14,371 nt of DNA from Lachnoclostridium sp. UBA7482 (GCA_002479645.1 DLOO01000012.1:6464-20834), one strand, 5' to 3'. Positions 1 to 7,249 are shown, counted from the stretch's first letter. The notes: generated by a model from the sequence alone, not told the origin. A program made the numbers and translations.

Positions 1-1499
1 CCGGAGACGGTCCCATGTTCTCAGCAATTAAGACCCAGAACGGCGCCGCAATGTCCGTCGGTCGTATCTCTACCTTCCTTGACGTTTACTTTGAGCGCGA
101 CCTCAAGGCAGGTATCCTTACCGAGACTGAGGCACAGGAATTGATCGACCATATGACCATGAAGTTCCGTATGGTTAAGTTCGCCCGTATTCCTGCTTAC
201 AATCAGCTGTTCTCCGGCGACCCGACCTGGGCGACCGTAGAAGTAGCAGGTATCGGTATGGACGGACGTTCCATGGTTACCAAGACCGATTTCCGTTTGC
301 TCCATACATTGGAGAACATGGGACCGTCTCCGGAGCCGAACCTTACCGTACTTTACTCCTCGAATCTGGGAGACAAATTCAAGAATTACGCAGCTAAGAT
401 TTCCATCAATACATCCTCGATTCAGTACGAAAATGACGATGTTATGAAGCCGATTTGGGGGGATGATTACAGCATTTGCTGCTGTGTATCCGCTACGCAG
501 ACCGGTAAGGAGATTCAGTTCTTCGGTGCGCGTGCCAACCTTGGCAAGGCATTGCTTTACGCAATCAACGGCGGTTTTGACGAGAAGCATCGTATCCAGT
601 GCGGCCCGAAGATGGAGCGTATCACAAGCGAATATCTGGATTATGACGAAGTAATTGAGAAGTACGATTTCTGGCTTGATTGGATTGCGGATCAGTACGT
701 AAACGTATTGAACCTGATTCACTACATGCATGATAAGTACTACTATGAAGCAGCTGAGATGGCATTGATCGATACCGATGTACGCCGTACATTCGCTACC
801 GGTATTGCAGGTTTCTCTCACGTAATTGATTCCCTCAGCGCAATTAAGTACGCAAAGGTTAAGGTAATCCGTGACGAAGAGGGCATCAGCAAGGATTTTG
901 AAATTGAAGGAGATTTCCCGAAGTACGGCAACGATGACGACCGTGCAGACGAAATCGGTGTATGGCTGCTTAAGACCTTCCTTGAGAAGATTAAGCGCCG
1001 TCATACGTACCGTGATTCCGAGCCTACCACCTCGATTCTTACCATTACCTCCAACGTAGTATATGGCGAGGCTACCGGCGCTATGCCGAACGGCCGTCCT
1101 GCTTACACTCCGTTCTCTCCGGGAGCATCGCCGTCCTACGGCGCTGAGACCAGCGGTCTTTTAGCTTCCCTGAACTCGGTTGCAAAGATTCCTTATGAGT
1201 GGGCTCTTGACGGTATTTCCAATACCCAGACGATGAACCCGAGCGCTCTCGGCAACGATGCGGACGAGAGAATTAACAACCTTGTGAATACCATGGACGG
1301 TTACTTCGATCAGGGCGCACATCACCTGAATGTAAACGTATTCGGTACGGAGAAGCTTATTGATGCTATGGAGCATCCGGAGAAGCCTGAGTATGCGAAC
1401 TTTACCATTCGCGTATCCGGTTATGCTGTTAAGTTCATTGACTTGACCAAGAAGCAGCAGATGGATGTTATCTCCAGAACTTGCCACGAGAGGTTATAA
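1..1499 (+). CDS. pflB: Pyruvate formate-lyase (formate C-acetyltransferase), 5'-truncated by window edge
   Basis: Cytoplasmic glycyl-radical enzyme converting pyruvate and CoA to acetyl-CoA and formate in anaerobic fermentation. The reading frame is open from base 3. The first ATG (base 15) is internal, because the protein there already matches the middle of the family (QNGAAMS, then [13 protein letters not shown]). Compared with E. coli PflB (760 aa), about 260 N-terminal residues lie outside the window. The catalytic cysteine pair is at bases 480-485, inside an unusual run of three cysteines (ICCCVS, bases 474-488). The glycyl-radical loop RVSGYAV is near the C terminus, with the radical glycine at bases 1419-1421. 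Other family blocks are [39 protein letters not shown] and HHLNVNV. The C terminus reads RTCHERL, where a phenylalanine is more usual than the cysteine. Codon use is strongly biased (AAG, TTC, GGT, GTA), as expected for an abundant enzyme. It is followed 3 nt later by its activase. Confidence 0.97.
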   Translation, partial: GDGPMFSAIKTQNGAAMSVGRISTFLDVYFERDLKAGILTETEAQELIDHMTMKFRMVKFARIPAYNQLFSGDPTWATVEVAGIGMDGRSMVTKTDFRLLHTLENMGPSPEPNLTVLYSSNLGDKFKNYAAKISINTSSIQYENDDVMKPIWGDDYSICCCVSATQTGKEIQFFGARANLGKALLYAINGGFDEKHRIQCGPKMERITSEYLDYDEVIEKYDFWLDWIADQYVNVLNLIHYMHDKYYYEAAEMALIDTDVRRTFATGIAGFSHVIDSLSAIKYAKVKVIRDEEGISKDFEIEGDFPKYGNDDDRADEIGVWLLKTFLEKIKRRHTYRDSEPTTSILTITSNVVYGEATGAMPNGRPAYTPFSPGASPSYGAETSGLLASLNSVAKIPYEWALDGISNTQTMNPSALGNDADERINNLVNTMDGYFDQGAHHLNVNVFGTEKLIDAMEHPEKPEYANFTIRVSGYAVKFIDLTKKQQMDVISRTCHERL

Positions 1500-1502
1500 T
1501 TT

Positions 1503-2249
1503 ATGAAAGACGAAAAGAGAATCGGATATGTCCATTCTCTGGAGTCTTTTGGAGCTGCCGACGGTCCGGGGGTTCGGTATATTATTTTCATGAGCGGCTG
1601 CGCAATGCGCTGTCAGTTCTGTCATAATCCCGATACCTGGAAGATCGGCGCAGGTACTCCCTATACGGCAGATGAGCTGTTAACAAAAGCTATGAGATAC
1701 CGCTCTTACTGGAAAAGTAAGGGCGGTATTACTGTTAGTGGGGGAGAACCGCTTCTTCAAATTGATTTTTTGATTGAATTGTTCCAAAGGGCAAAGGAAG
1801 AAGGGATTCACACGGCGATTGATACCAGCGGGCAGCCGTATACAACGGCGGAGCCTTTTGCATCCAAATGGAAAGAACTGATGAAGGTTACCGATCTTGT
1901 TCTTTTGGATATCAAGCAGATTGATGACGACAGGCATAAAGCTCTGACCGGATGTTCCAATCAGAATATTCTGAAGCTTGCCGAGGACTTGTCGGACATG
2001 GGAAAACCGGTTTGGATTCGCCATGTGCTTGTGCCGGGCGGAAGCGACAACGACGAATATCTGCATCGGCTGGCAGATTTCCTGGCTACGCTAAAGAATG
2101 TTGAAAAGGTGGACGTGCTTCCGTATCATACGCTCGGCGTATTCAAATGGGAACAGCTCGGAATCGAGTATCCGCTTGCGGGCATTGAACCGCCGACAAA
2201 AGAGCGGATTGAAAATGCGAAACGGATACTGAAGGTAGAGGAGTATTAA
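1503..2249 (+). CDS. pflA: Pyruvate formate-lyase activating enzyme (radical SAM)
   Basis: Radical S-adenosylmethionine enzyme that abstracts a hydrogen from the C-terminal glycine of PflB and so switches it on. The 248-aa length is normal for the family (E. coli PflA is 246 aa). The cluster motif CxxxCxxC is C33-AMR-C37-QF-C40, followed by HNPDTW. The SAM-binding GGEP motif is at residues 80-83 (SGGEPLLQ), and DTSG and LLDIK blocks follow. The N-terminal Gly/Asp/Pro loop (ESFGAADGPGVR) is typical of glycyl-radical activases. The ATG lies 3 nt after the pflB stop. The Shine-Dalgarno-like GAGAGG is inside the last pflB codons (about 1488-1493), so the two genes are probably co-transcribed and translationally coupled. 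No second ferredoxin-type cluster domain is present, which fits a PFL activase rather than a glycerol dehydratase or hydroxyphenylacetate decarboxylase activase. Confidence 0.96.
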   Translation: MKDEKRIGYVHSLESFGAADGPGVRYIIFMSGCAMRCQFCHNPDTWKIGAGTPYTADELLTKAMRYRSYWKSKGGITVSGGEPLLQIDFLIELFQRAKEEGIHTAIDTSGQPYTTAEPFASKWKELMKVTDLVLLDIKQIDDDRHKALTGCSNQNILKLAEDLSDMGKPVWIRHVLVPGGSDNDEYLHRLADFLATLKNVEKVDVLPYHTLGVFKWEQLGIEYPLAGIEPPTKERIENAKRILKVEEY

Positions 2250-2254
2250 ATAAG

Positions 2255-2299
2255 GAGCGAAGCGGAGCGCGCATATCCGCTTCGCTCAAAAACATTTTT
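2255..2299 (+). terminator. Probable terminator after pflBA
   Basis: A perfect 12-bp inverted repeat starts 6 nt after the pflA stop: GAGCGAAGCGGA (2255-2266) and TCCGCTTCGCTC (2276-2287), with a 9-nt loop. The tail is not classical. It is AAAAACA first, then five T (2295-2299), and CAAAAA/TTTTTG (2287-2300) is itself self-complementary. The position and stem strength favour the 3' end of the pfl operon. The displaced T-run makes termination efficiency uncertain, and it could instead be an mRNA 3'-end stabiliser. Confidence 0.7.
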
Positions 2300-2300
2300 G

Positions 2301-2440
2301 TGCATTTTTACACCGAAAAATCGTACAAGTTCATGGACGAATTAGATAAAAAAAGCAATAAGAGCAAGTATAATTCAGTAATTTCTGTGCATTGTGTTTA
2401 GAAAATGTTATAAAAATGTGAAAAAAGATACAAAAACCAC
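2301..2440. other. AT-rich intergenic stretch, no gene recognised
   Basis: This is part of the 304-base gap between pflA and the binding-protein gene. It is AT-rich and holds only a 22-codon open frame (2333-2401) without a ribosome-binding site. TATAAT occurs at 2369-2374, but no -35-like hexamer lies at proper spacing. I see no riboswitch, tRNA or repeat here. Confidence 0.5.
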
Positions 2441-2469
2441 TTGCCATTTTGTCTATTCTGTTGTATATT
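2441..2469 (+). promoter_or_regulatory. Predicted sigma-A-type promoter of the sugar transporter operon
   Basis: TTGCCA (2441-2446) and TATATT (2464-2469) are separated by exactly 17 nt. They match the TTGACA/TATAAT consensus at 5 of 6 positions each. TG at 2462-2463 directly precedes the -10. Transcription would start near 2476, leaving a leader of about 78 nt that contains the dyad at 2504-2524. This is the best promoter in the gap and lies just upstream of a gene with highly-expressed codon usage. Confidence 0.65.
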
Positions 2470-2503
2470 TACATTGATGGTGAGGCTTCGGCTTTTACCA
2501 CGA

Positions 2504-2524
2504 CATTTGTGAAAATCACAAATG
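2504..2524. promoter_or_regulatory. Perfect 9-bp dyad, candidate operator or leader hairpin
   Basis: CATTTGTGA (2504-2512) and TCACAAATG (2516-2524) are exact reverse complements around a 3-nt AAA centre. The dyad lies about 30 nt after the predicted start of transcription and 29 nt before the ATG of the binding-protein gene. Odd-length symmetric dyads in this position commonly bind sugar-responsive repressors (LacI/GntR type), but no regulator gene is in the window. As RNA it could form a small AU-rich hairpin. It does not overlap the AAGGAG ribosome-binding site at 2538-2543. Confidence 0.5.
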
Positions 2525-2553
2525 ATCAAAAAAAGTGAAGGAGTGTTAAAAAC

Positions 2554-3909
2554 ATGAAGCGTTTAGTAAAGCTTATGTCACTTGCACTTGTTCTTACGAT
2601 GATCGTAGGAATGGTTTCCGCATGTGGCAGCAAGAAAGACGACAACGTTGCAGAAGGCAAGCTGATTGTAATCCGCTGCTGGAACGACGAATTCGCAAAA
2701 AGAATGAGAGATCATTTGCCCGACTACAAGGTAAAGAATAAGGACAATGCTCTCGAGGGTGGTACCTACAAGGGTTACACCATTAAGTTCATCCAGGTTG
2801 ATAATAAGGATAACGCTTATCAGAATGCTTTGGATGAGGCGCTTGGCAAGCAGTCCAGCAAGAAGGGCAACGAGTTGCTCGATATGTTCCTGTCAGAGGC
2901 TGACTATGCAGCTAAGTACGTACAGGCTGATGCAACTGCTGATGTTAAGGGTGTTGTTGGTCTTACCGACGCTGACCTTGCTAATCAGTATCAGTACACC
3001 AAGGATGCCGTAACGGATGATAAGGGCGTTCTTAAGGGCGTGTCCTGGCAGGCTTGCCCCGGTGGTCTTATCTACAACAGAGAGATCGCTAAGGCTGTTC
3101 TCGGCTCTGATGATCCTGCTGAGGTTCAGAAGGCTGTTGCTGACTGGGATACCTTTACCGCTACCGCTCAGAAGATGAAGGAAGCCGGCTATGCAATGCT
3201 TTCCGGTTACGATGATACTTACCGTGTATTCTCCAACAACGTTACTACGAAGTGGGTTGTGGATGGTAAGATTAACGTAGATGCTAACATCATGAAGTGG
3301 GTTGAGCAGACCAAGGAATTCACTGAGAAGGGTTACAATCAGGGTTCTACTCTCTGGGCTGCTGAATGGGAAAAAGGCTTCTACAAAGATGGCGGTGTAT
3401 TCTGCTACTTTGGACCGGCTTGGTTGATTGACTTCTGTATGAAGTGTGATCAGGCAGGCTCCGTTGGTATCGACGGCGGCTGGGGTATTACCGAAGGACC
3501 GATGGGCTTCTTCTGGGGTGGTACCTGGATGCATGCAGCAACCGGTACCGACAACGCTGATATCGTTAAGGAGATCATGCTTGCTATGACCTGCAACGAG
3601 ACCATACTTAAGGATATCGTTACGAAGGATAATGACTTTGCTAACCATAAGCCCGCTATGGAAGCTATGGTTAACAGCGACTACTCCAGCAAGATTCTCG
3701 GCGGTATGAATCCTCTTGGAATCTACTGCAATGGCGCTTCCAAGATCAAGCTTGATTGCATTACTACATACGATCAGGGTTGTAACGAGAAGTTCCAGGC
3801 AGCTATGCATGACTACTTCAACGGTAACTTTGCTACCTACGAAGAGGCATATGCTAAGTTTGAAAAGGATATCTATGAGATCTATCCTGCTCTGAAGCCT
3901 AAGAACTAA
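2554..3909 (+). CDS. Carbohydrate ABC transporter substrate-binding lipoprotein (family 1)
   Basis: Extracellular solute-binding protein that captures a sugar or oligosaccharide and hands it to the two permeases encoded downstream. It has 451 aa, typical of CUT1 binding proteins. Residues 1-23 form a lipoprotein signal peptide (MKRLVKL, then a hydrophobic stretch) with lipobox VSAC, so C24 would be lipidated on the outer face of the membrane. A charged linker (GSKKDDN) follows. The mature part has many tryptophan and aromatic residues, including WAAEWEKGFY, WGITEGPMGFFWGG and GPAWLIDF, as in sugar-binding clefts. The substrate cannot be named from sequence. Nine cysteines besides C24 are unusual for an exported protein. 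AAGGAG at 2538-2543, 10 nt before the ATG, supports the start. Codon bias suggests strong expression. A hairpin follows the gene, then the permeases. Confidence 0.93.
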   Translation: MKRLVKLMSLALVLTMIVGMVSACGSKKDDNVAEGKLIVIRCWNDEFAKRMRDHLPDYKVKNKDNALEGGTYKGYTIKFIQVDNKDNAYQNALDEALGKQSSKKGNELLDMFLSEADYAAKYVQADATADVKGVVGLTDADLANQYQYTKDAVTDDKGVLKGVSWQACPGGLIYNREIAKAVLGSDDPAEVQKAVADWDTFTATAQKMKEAGYAMLSGYDDTYRVFSNNVTTKWVVDGKINVDANIMKWVEQTKEFTEKGYNQGSTLWAAEWEKGFYKDGGVFCYFGPAWLIDFCMKCDQAGSVGIDGGWGITEGPMGFFWGGTWMHAATGTDNADIVKEIMLAMTCNETILKDIVTKDNDFANHKPAMEAMVNSDYSSKILGGMNPLGIYCNGASKIKLDCITTYDQGCNEKFQAAMHDYFNGNFATYEEAYAKFEKDIYEIYPALKPKN

Positions 3910-3930
3910 TTGATTGCTTCGGATTTTTCT

Positions 3931-3958
3931 CCGGGAAGCTCTTTTTAGAGCTTCCCGG
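3931..3958 (+). promoter_or_regulatory. Intercistronic hairpin between binding-protein and permease genes
   Basis: CCGGGAAGCTCT (3931-3942) and AGAGCTTCCCGG (3947-3958) form a perfect 12-bp stem with a TTTT loop, 21 nt after the binding-protein stop. The next bases are TAAAAAAACAC, so there is no T-run and it is not a standard intrinsic terminator on either strand. Such hairpins between the binding-protein gene and its permeases usually protect the upstream mRNA from 3' exonucleases or cause partial termination. Either would give more binding protein than permease. A weaker A/T-rich pairing (GTAAAAAAAC at 3958-3967 with GTTTTTTAC at 3990-3998) may form next to it. Confidence 0.75.
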
Positions 3959-3998
3959 TAAAAAAACACAACTTCACATAACTAAACTTGTTTTTTAC

Positions 3999-4003
3999 GG
4001 AGG
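3999..4003 (+). promoter_or_regulatory. Ribosome-binding site fixing the permease start
   Basis: GGAGG lies 5 nt before ATG 4009. The frame can be extended to a TTG at 3988, but that codon is upstream of this site and would translate through it. The ATG at 4009 is therefore preferred. Confidence 0.8.
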
Positions 4004-4008
4004 TTATT

Positions 4009-4929
4009 ATGGCAGCGAACAGCAATGGCCGGAAGAAACATTCTGTAACAAAAGGCAAGTGGGGTATTATTTTCCTGCTTCCGTTTGCAGTAGCGTTTCT
4101 TGCATTTCAGCTATATCCGTTAGCGTATACAATTTATAACAGTTTCTTTGAAAACTACAGAGACGGTTTGACTCAGGTTGGTCCGAATTGGGTTGGTCTG
4201 AAGAACTATAAAGAGGCTATTTTTGAAGCAGATCTTCTTAAGTATGCCGGCAACACCATGATTATGTGGGTGATTGGTTTTATTCCGCAGATTTTGGTTT
4301 CCCTGCTGCTTGCATCTTGGTTTGCAAATAACAGATTGCGTATCCGCGGCGCATCTTTCTTCAAAACGATAATTTATATGCCGAACCTTATCATGGCTTC
4401 TGCATTTTCCATGTTGTTCTTTGCATTGTTTTCTAAGGTGGGTCCTGTAAACGGTCTTTTGCAAAGTCTTCATATTATTGATAAGCCGTTTGTTTTCCTT
4501 GAGAATATTGCGGCAACCCGTATCCTGATTGGTTTTATGAACTTTATGATGTGGTTCGGTAATACTACCATCCTTTTGATGGCAGGTATTATGGGTATCG
4601 ATACCGCATTGTTTGAAGCAGCGGAAGTAGACGGCGCTAAGCCGGGTCAGGTATTCCGCCAGATTACCCTGCCGATTCTTCGTCCGATTTTGTTGTATGT
4701 AGCGCTTACTTCCATGATCGGCGGTATCCAGATGTTCGATGTTCCGCAGATTTTGTCCGGTGGTACAGGTGGTCCCAGTGATCATACAACAACTTTGATT
4801 ATGAAGTTGAATAACCATTTGTATAGTAAGAATTATGGTATGGGTGGCGCCCTTTCCGTTCTTCTTCTTGTTATTACATCTATCCTGAGTTTGATTGTCT
4901 TCAAGTTCATGGTAAAGAAGGAGGACTAG
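4009..4929 (+). CDS. Carbohydrate ABC transporter permease (MalF/UgpA type)
   Basis: Integral membrane permease of a CUT1 sugar importer and the partner of the next gene. It has 306 aa from ATG 4009. The short polar, positively charged N terminus (GRKKHSVTKGK) is followed by about six hydrophobic segments. The first is GIIFLLPFAVAFLAF and the last ends VFKFMVKK. The cytoplasmic EAA loop that docks on the ATPase is clear at residues 203-222 (EAAEVDGA, then ITLP). PNWVGLKNY near the N terminus is also typical of this permease class. It lies after the binding-protein hairpin and 4 nt before the second permease, whose ribosome-binding site is in its last codons. The sugar carried is unknown. No ATPase is encoded beside it. 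Confidence 0.93.
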   Translation: MAANSNGRKKHSVTKGKWGIIFLLPFAVAFLAFQLYPLAYTIYNSFFENYRDGLTQVGPNWVGLKNYKEAIFEADLLKYAGNTMIMWVIGFIPQILVSLLLASWFANNRLRIRGASFFKTIIYMPNLIMASAFSMLFFALFSKVGPVNGLLQSLHIIDKPFVFLENIAATRILIGFMNFMMWFGNTTILLMAGIMGIDTALFEAAEVDGAKPGQVFRQITLPILRPILLYVALTSMIGGIQMFDVPQILSGGTGGPSDHTTTLIMKLNNHLYSKNYGMGGALSVLLLVITSILSLIVFKFMVKKED

Positions 4930-4933
4930 GATA

Positions 4934-5818
4934 ATGGCTAAAAAGAAAATTCATACCTATGACGAAAAAGGTATTGATAAGTCCATGTCAATACATGCCA
5001 GAAGAGTAGTTGCACATGTCGTATTGGTTTTTATTTCCATTATGTGTTTGTTCTGGTTCTATATGCTGTTTGTCAACTGTACCAGACCGAGTGCACAGGT
5101 AACCTCCGGGTTCCATGCCCTTCCCGGTAATTATTTCATGAAAAACTGGAAGTCTTTGATGAATGCCGGCAACATTGATGTATGGCAGGGCTTGCTGAAC
5201 AGTTTGTTCGTAGCGTTCTCTACCTGTATCTTATCGGTTTATTTCTCTACATTGACGGCATATGCGATCCATGCATATAATTTCCCCGGCAAGAAGGCAA
5301 TCTATACGTTCATTCTTGCCATTATGATGATTCCGACGCAGGTTACTGCGCTTGGTTTCGTTAAGCTTTGCAGAGATATGGGATATGAAAACAATTACAT
5401 CCCGTTGATTGTTCCTTCCATTGCAGCTCCGGTTACCTTTTTCTATTTGAAGCAGTATATGGACAGTACCTTGTCTCTTTCCCTGATTGAGGCGTCTCGT
5501 ATTGACGGTTCTTCTGAGTTCAGAACCTTCAATCGTATCGCGTTACCTCTTATGAAGCCGGCTATCGCTGTACAGATGATCTTCGGTTTTGTAGGTAACT
5601 GGAATAACTACTTTACTCCGGCACTGTTGATTGATGAGCCTGAGAAGAAGACCCTTCCTCTTTTGATTGCGACTCTCCGTGGTTCAGACTGGCAGTCATT
5701 CGATATGGGTAAGGTTTACATGCTGATTGCCTTCTCTATTTTCCCGGTAATCATCGTATACCTTATTTTCTCCAGATACATCGTTGCAGGTGTTGCACTT
5801 GGCGGCGTAAAGGAATAA
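4934..5818 (+). CDS. Carbohydrate ABC transporter permease (MalG/UgpE type)
   Basis: Second membrane subunit of the importer, forming a heterodimer with the preceding permease. It has 294 aa. The N-terminal cytoplasmic stretch (about 24 residues, basic) is followed by about six membrane segments, including VVLVFISIMCLFWFYMLFV near the start and FSIFPVIIVYLIFS near the end. The EAA loop at residues 186-205 reads EASRIDGS, then IALP, with serine in place of the second alanine, as is common in MalG-type subunits. The C-terminal VAGVALGGVKE is characteristic of the MalG group. AAGGAGG (4918-4924), inside the upstream gene and 9 nt before the ATG, suggests coupled translation. A strong terminator follows, so the transporter unit ends here without an ATP-binding subunit. 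Confidence 0.94.
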   Translation: MAKKKIHTYDEKGIDKSMSIHARRVVAHVVLVFISIMCLFWFYMLFVNCTRPSAQVTSGFHALPGNYFMKNWKSLMNAGNIDVWQGLLNSLFVAFSTCILSVYFSTLTAYAIHAYNFPGKKAIYTFILAIMMIPTQVTALGFVKLCRDMGYENNYIPLIVPSIAAPVTFFYLKQYMDSTLSLSLIEASRIDGSSEFRTFNRIALPLMKPAIAVQMIFGFVGNWNNYFTPALLIDEPEKKTLPLLIATLRGSDWQSFDMGKVYMLIAFSIFPVIIVYLIFSRYIVAGVALGGVKE

Positions 5819-5834
5819 TTCAAATTGTTTTTTG

Positions 5835-5865
5835 CAGGCGTCGATTTTTCGGCGCCTGTTTTTTT
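5835..5865 (+). terminator. Rho-independent terminator of the sugar transporter operon
   Basis: CAGGCGTCG (5835-5843) pairs with CGGCGCCTG (5850-5858) with one G-U wobble, a 6-nt loop, and seven T immediately after (5859-5865). It starts 16 nt after the permease stop. Its stem and uninterrupted T-run make it the most convincing terminator in the window. Confidence 0.93.
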
Positions 5866-5866
5866 C

Positions 5867-5894
5867 ATTCGTATATGAGGATTCGTATATGAGG
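5867..5894. repeat. Exact 14-bp tandem duplication
   Basis: ATTCGTATATGAGG occurs at 5867-5880 and again at 5881-5894 with no mismatch and no gap. It sits between the transporter terminator and the -35 element of the pyrH promoter, 12 nt upstream of the latter. It could be a recent replication-slippage duplication or a doubled protein-binding site. Confidence 0.9.
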
Positions 5895-5906
5895 GTTGGT
5901 TTCTCC

Positions 5907-5935
5907 TTGATTTCTCATAGTTCGTGTGATAGAAT
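5907..5935 (+). promoter_or_regulatory. Predicted promoter of the pyrH-polC operon (extended -10)
   Basis: TTGATT (5907-5912) and TAGAAT (5930-5935) are 17 nt apart. TGA at 5927-5929 supplies the TGn extended -10 motif. Transcription would begin near 5942, giving a leader of about 31 nt before the pyrH ATG. The site follows a strong terminator, so it is the likely start of the housekeeping operon. Confidence 0.78.
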
Positions 5936-5961
5936 ATTTTGTAATGAAATACATATGGAAT

Positions 5962-5966
5962 GGAGG
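5962..5966 (+). promoter_or_regulatory. Ribosome-binding site fixing the pyrH start
   Basis: GGAGG is 6 nt before ATG 5973. Longer in-frame extensions (TTG 5832, ATG 5955) start upstream of this site. The TTG also lies before the preceding terminator and before the predicted transcription start. Confidence 0.85.
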
Positions 5967-5972
5967 AAGAAT

Positions 5973-6677
5973 ATGGCAAATTATCAACGTGTTTTACTGA
6001 AATTGAGCGGCGAAGCCCTGGCAGGTTCGCAGAAAACAGGATTTGACGAAGATACCTGTATTCGGGTTGCCGGGCAGATTTCCGAGCTTGTAAATCAGGG
6101 GATTCAGGTTGCAGTTGTAATCGGCGGCGGTAATTTCTGGCGCGGAAGAAGCAGTAAGACGATTGACCGTACGAAGGCGGATTCGATTGGTATGCTTGCA
6201 ACCGTTATGAATTGCGTATATATGTCTGAGATTTGTCGTTTTTGCGGTATGTCTACCGAGATTTTCACACCGTTTGCATGTGGAGATGTAAGCGAATTGT
6301 TCTCGAAGGATAAAGCAGTCGGCGCCATGGAGAATCACAAGGTTATTTTCCTTGCGGGAGGTACCGGACATCCGTATTTCTCCACCGATACGGCAACAGC
6401 GCTCCGTGCAATCGAGCTGGATTGCGACGCCATTGTTATGGCAAGAGCAGTGGACGGAGTTTATGACAGCGATCCGAAGCAGAATCCGGATGCAAAGAAG
6501 TACGATACGGTTACGTATCAGGAGCTTCTCGATCAGAAGCTTGCCATTATGGATTTGACCGCAACCGTCATGTGTATGGAAAATAAGGTGCCTACCTTGG
6601 TATTTTCGCTGAATGAGGAAAACAGCATTATCAATAACGTAGCAGGCAACATTACCGGAACGGTTGTTACCGCTTAA
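5973..6677 (+). CDS. pyrH: Uridylate kinase (UMP kinase)
   Basis: Cytoplasmic amino-acid-kinase-fold enzyme that phosphorylates UMP to UDP in pyrimidine nucleotide synthesis. From ATG 5973 the protein is 234 aa, the normal family length, and begins MANYQRVLLKLSGEAL. Conserved blocks are KLSGEAL (10-16), the phosphate-binding GGGNFWRG (51-58), DSIGMLATVMN (70-80), GGTGHPYFSTDTA (129-141), VDGVYDSDP and MDLTA. Two small departures are histidine at 133, where asparagine is frequent, and arginine instead of lysine in the A-[KR]-x-VDG block. Both look conservative. In Bacillus and many other bacteria pyrH follows rpsB-tsf. Here it follows an unrelated sugar transporter and has its own promoter. 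frr follows after 20 nt. Confidence 0.96.
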   Translation: MANYQRVLLKLSGEALAGSQKTGFDEDTCIRVAGQISELVNQGIQVAVVIGGGNFWRGRSSKTIDRTKADSIGMLATVMNCVYMSEICRFCGMSTEIFTPFACGDVSELFSKDKAVGAMENHKVIFLAGGTGHPYFSTDTATALRAIELDCDAIVMARAVDGVYDSDPKQNPDAKKYDTVTYQELLDQKLAIMDLTATVMCMENKVPTLVFSLNEENSIINNVAGNITGTVVTA

Positions 6678-6697
6678 AGAGAAAGGGGTATATTATT

Positions 6698-7249
6698 ATG
6701 CATGAATTATTAACACCGTTTGAGACTAAGATGCAGAAGTCTAAGGAGAATTTACAGGAGGAGTACGCCAACATCCGTGCCGGACGCGCCAATCCGCACC
6801 TCCTGGATAAGCTGAGAGTAGATTACTACGGTATGCCTACCGCTTTGCAGCAGGTTGCCAATATTTCTGTTCCGGAGGCAAGAGTGATTATGATTCAGCC
6901 TTGGGAAGCAAAGATGATTCGTGAGATTGAGAAGGCAATTCTTGCATCTGACCTTGGATTGACTCCGAGCAATGACGGCAAGGTTATCCGCTTGATGTTC
7001 CCGGAACTGACCGAGGATCGCCGTAAGGAGCTTGCAAAGGACGTGAAGAAGAAGGGGGAGAATGCAAAGGTTGCCATGCGTAACATTCGCCGCGACGCAA
7101 ACGATGCAATTAAGAAAGCCGGTAAGGCGGAGCTTTCCGAGGATGAAGTGAAGAAGCTGGAAAACGATGCGCAGAAGATGACCGATAAGTTTATTGCCGA
7201 TGTTGACAAGATGGTTGAAGACAAGACAAAGGAAATTATGACCGTATAA
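6698..7249 (+). CDS. frr: Ribosome recycling factor
   Basis: Acts with EF-G to split the post-termination ribosome so that the subunits can be reused. It has 183 aa, against about 185 for the family. The N-terminal and C-terminal helices form the three-helix bundle (residues about 1-30 and 105-183, highly charged Lys/Glu). The middle is the beta domain with LRVDYYGMPTALQQVANISVP. The family signature IRAGRANP is at residues 26-33, and the VKKKGENAKVAMRNIRRD helix follows. AAAGGGG (6682-6688), 9 nt before the ATG, is a strong ribosome-binding site. The frr-uppS gap after it (105 nt) is the longest inside this operon and contains a hairpin. Confidence 0.97.
   Translation: MHELLTPFETKMQKSKENLQEEYANIRAGRANPHLLDKLRVDYYGMPTALQQVANISVPEARVIMIQPWEAKMIREIEKAILASDLGLTPSNDGKVIRLMFPELTEDRRKELAKDVKKKGENAKVAMRNIRRDANDAIKKAGKAELSEDEVKKLENDAQKMTDKFIADVDKMVEDKTKEIMTV

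Noticed and set aside
21..1004. 327-codon open frame on the - strand opposite pflB
   Set aside because: It is a shadow of the well-conserved pflB sequence, with no recognisable product.
2333..2401. 22-codon open frame on the + strand in the pflA-transporter gap
   Set aside because: It has no ribosome-binding site and ordinary AT-rich composition, and it ends before the predicted promoter. Chance occurrence is likely.
2893..3969. 358-codon open frame on the - strand opposite the binding-protein gene
   Set aside because: It is antisense to a gene with a lipobox, family features and strong codon bias. No domain is seen, and its start falls at the intercistronic hairpin.
5832..5972. 47-residue N-terminal extension of pyrH from a TTG codon
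   Set aside because: It would begin before the preceding terminator and promoter. The GGAGG at 5962 and the family N terminus point to ATG 5973.
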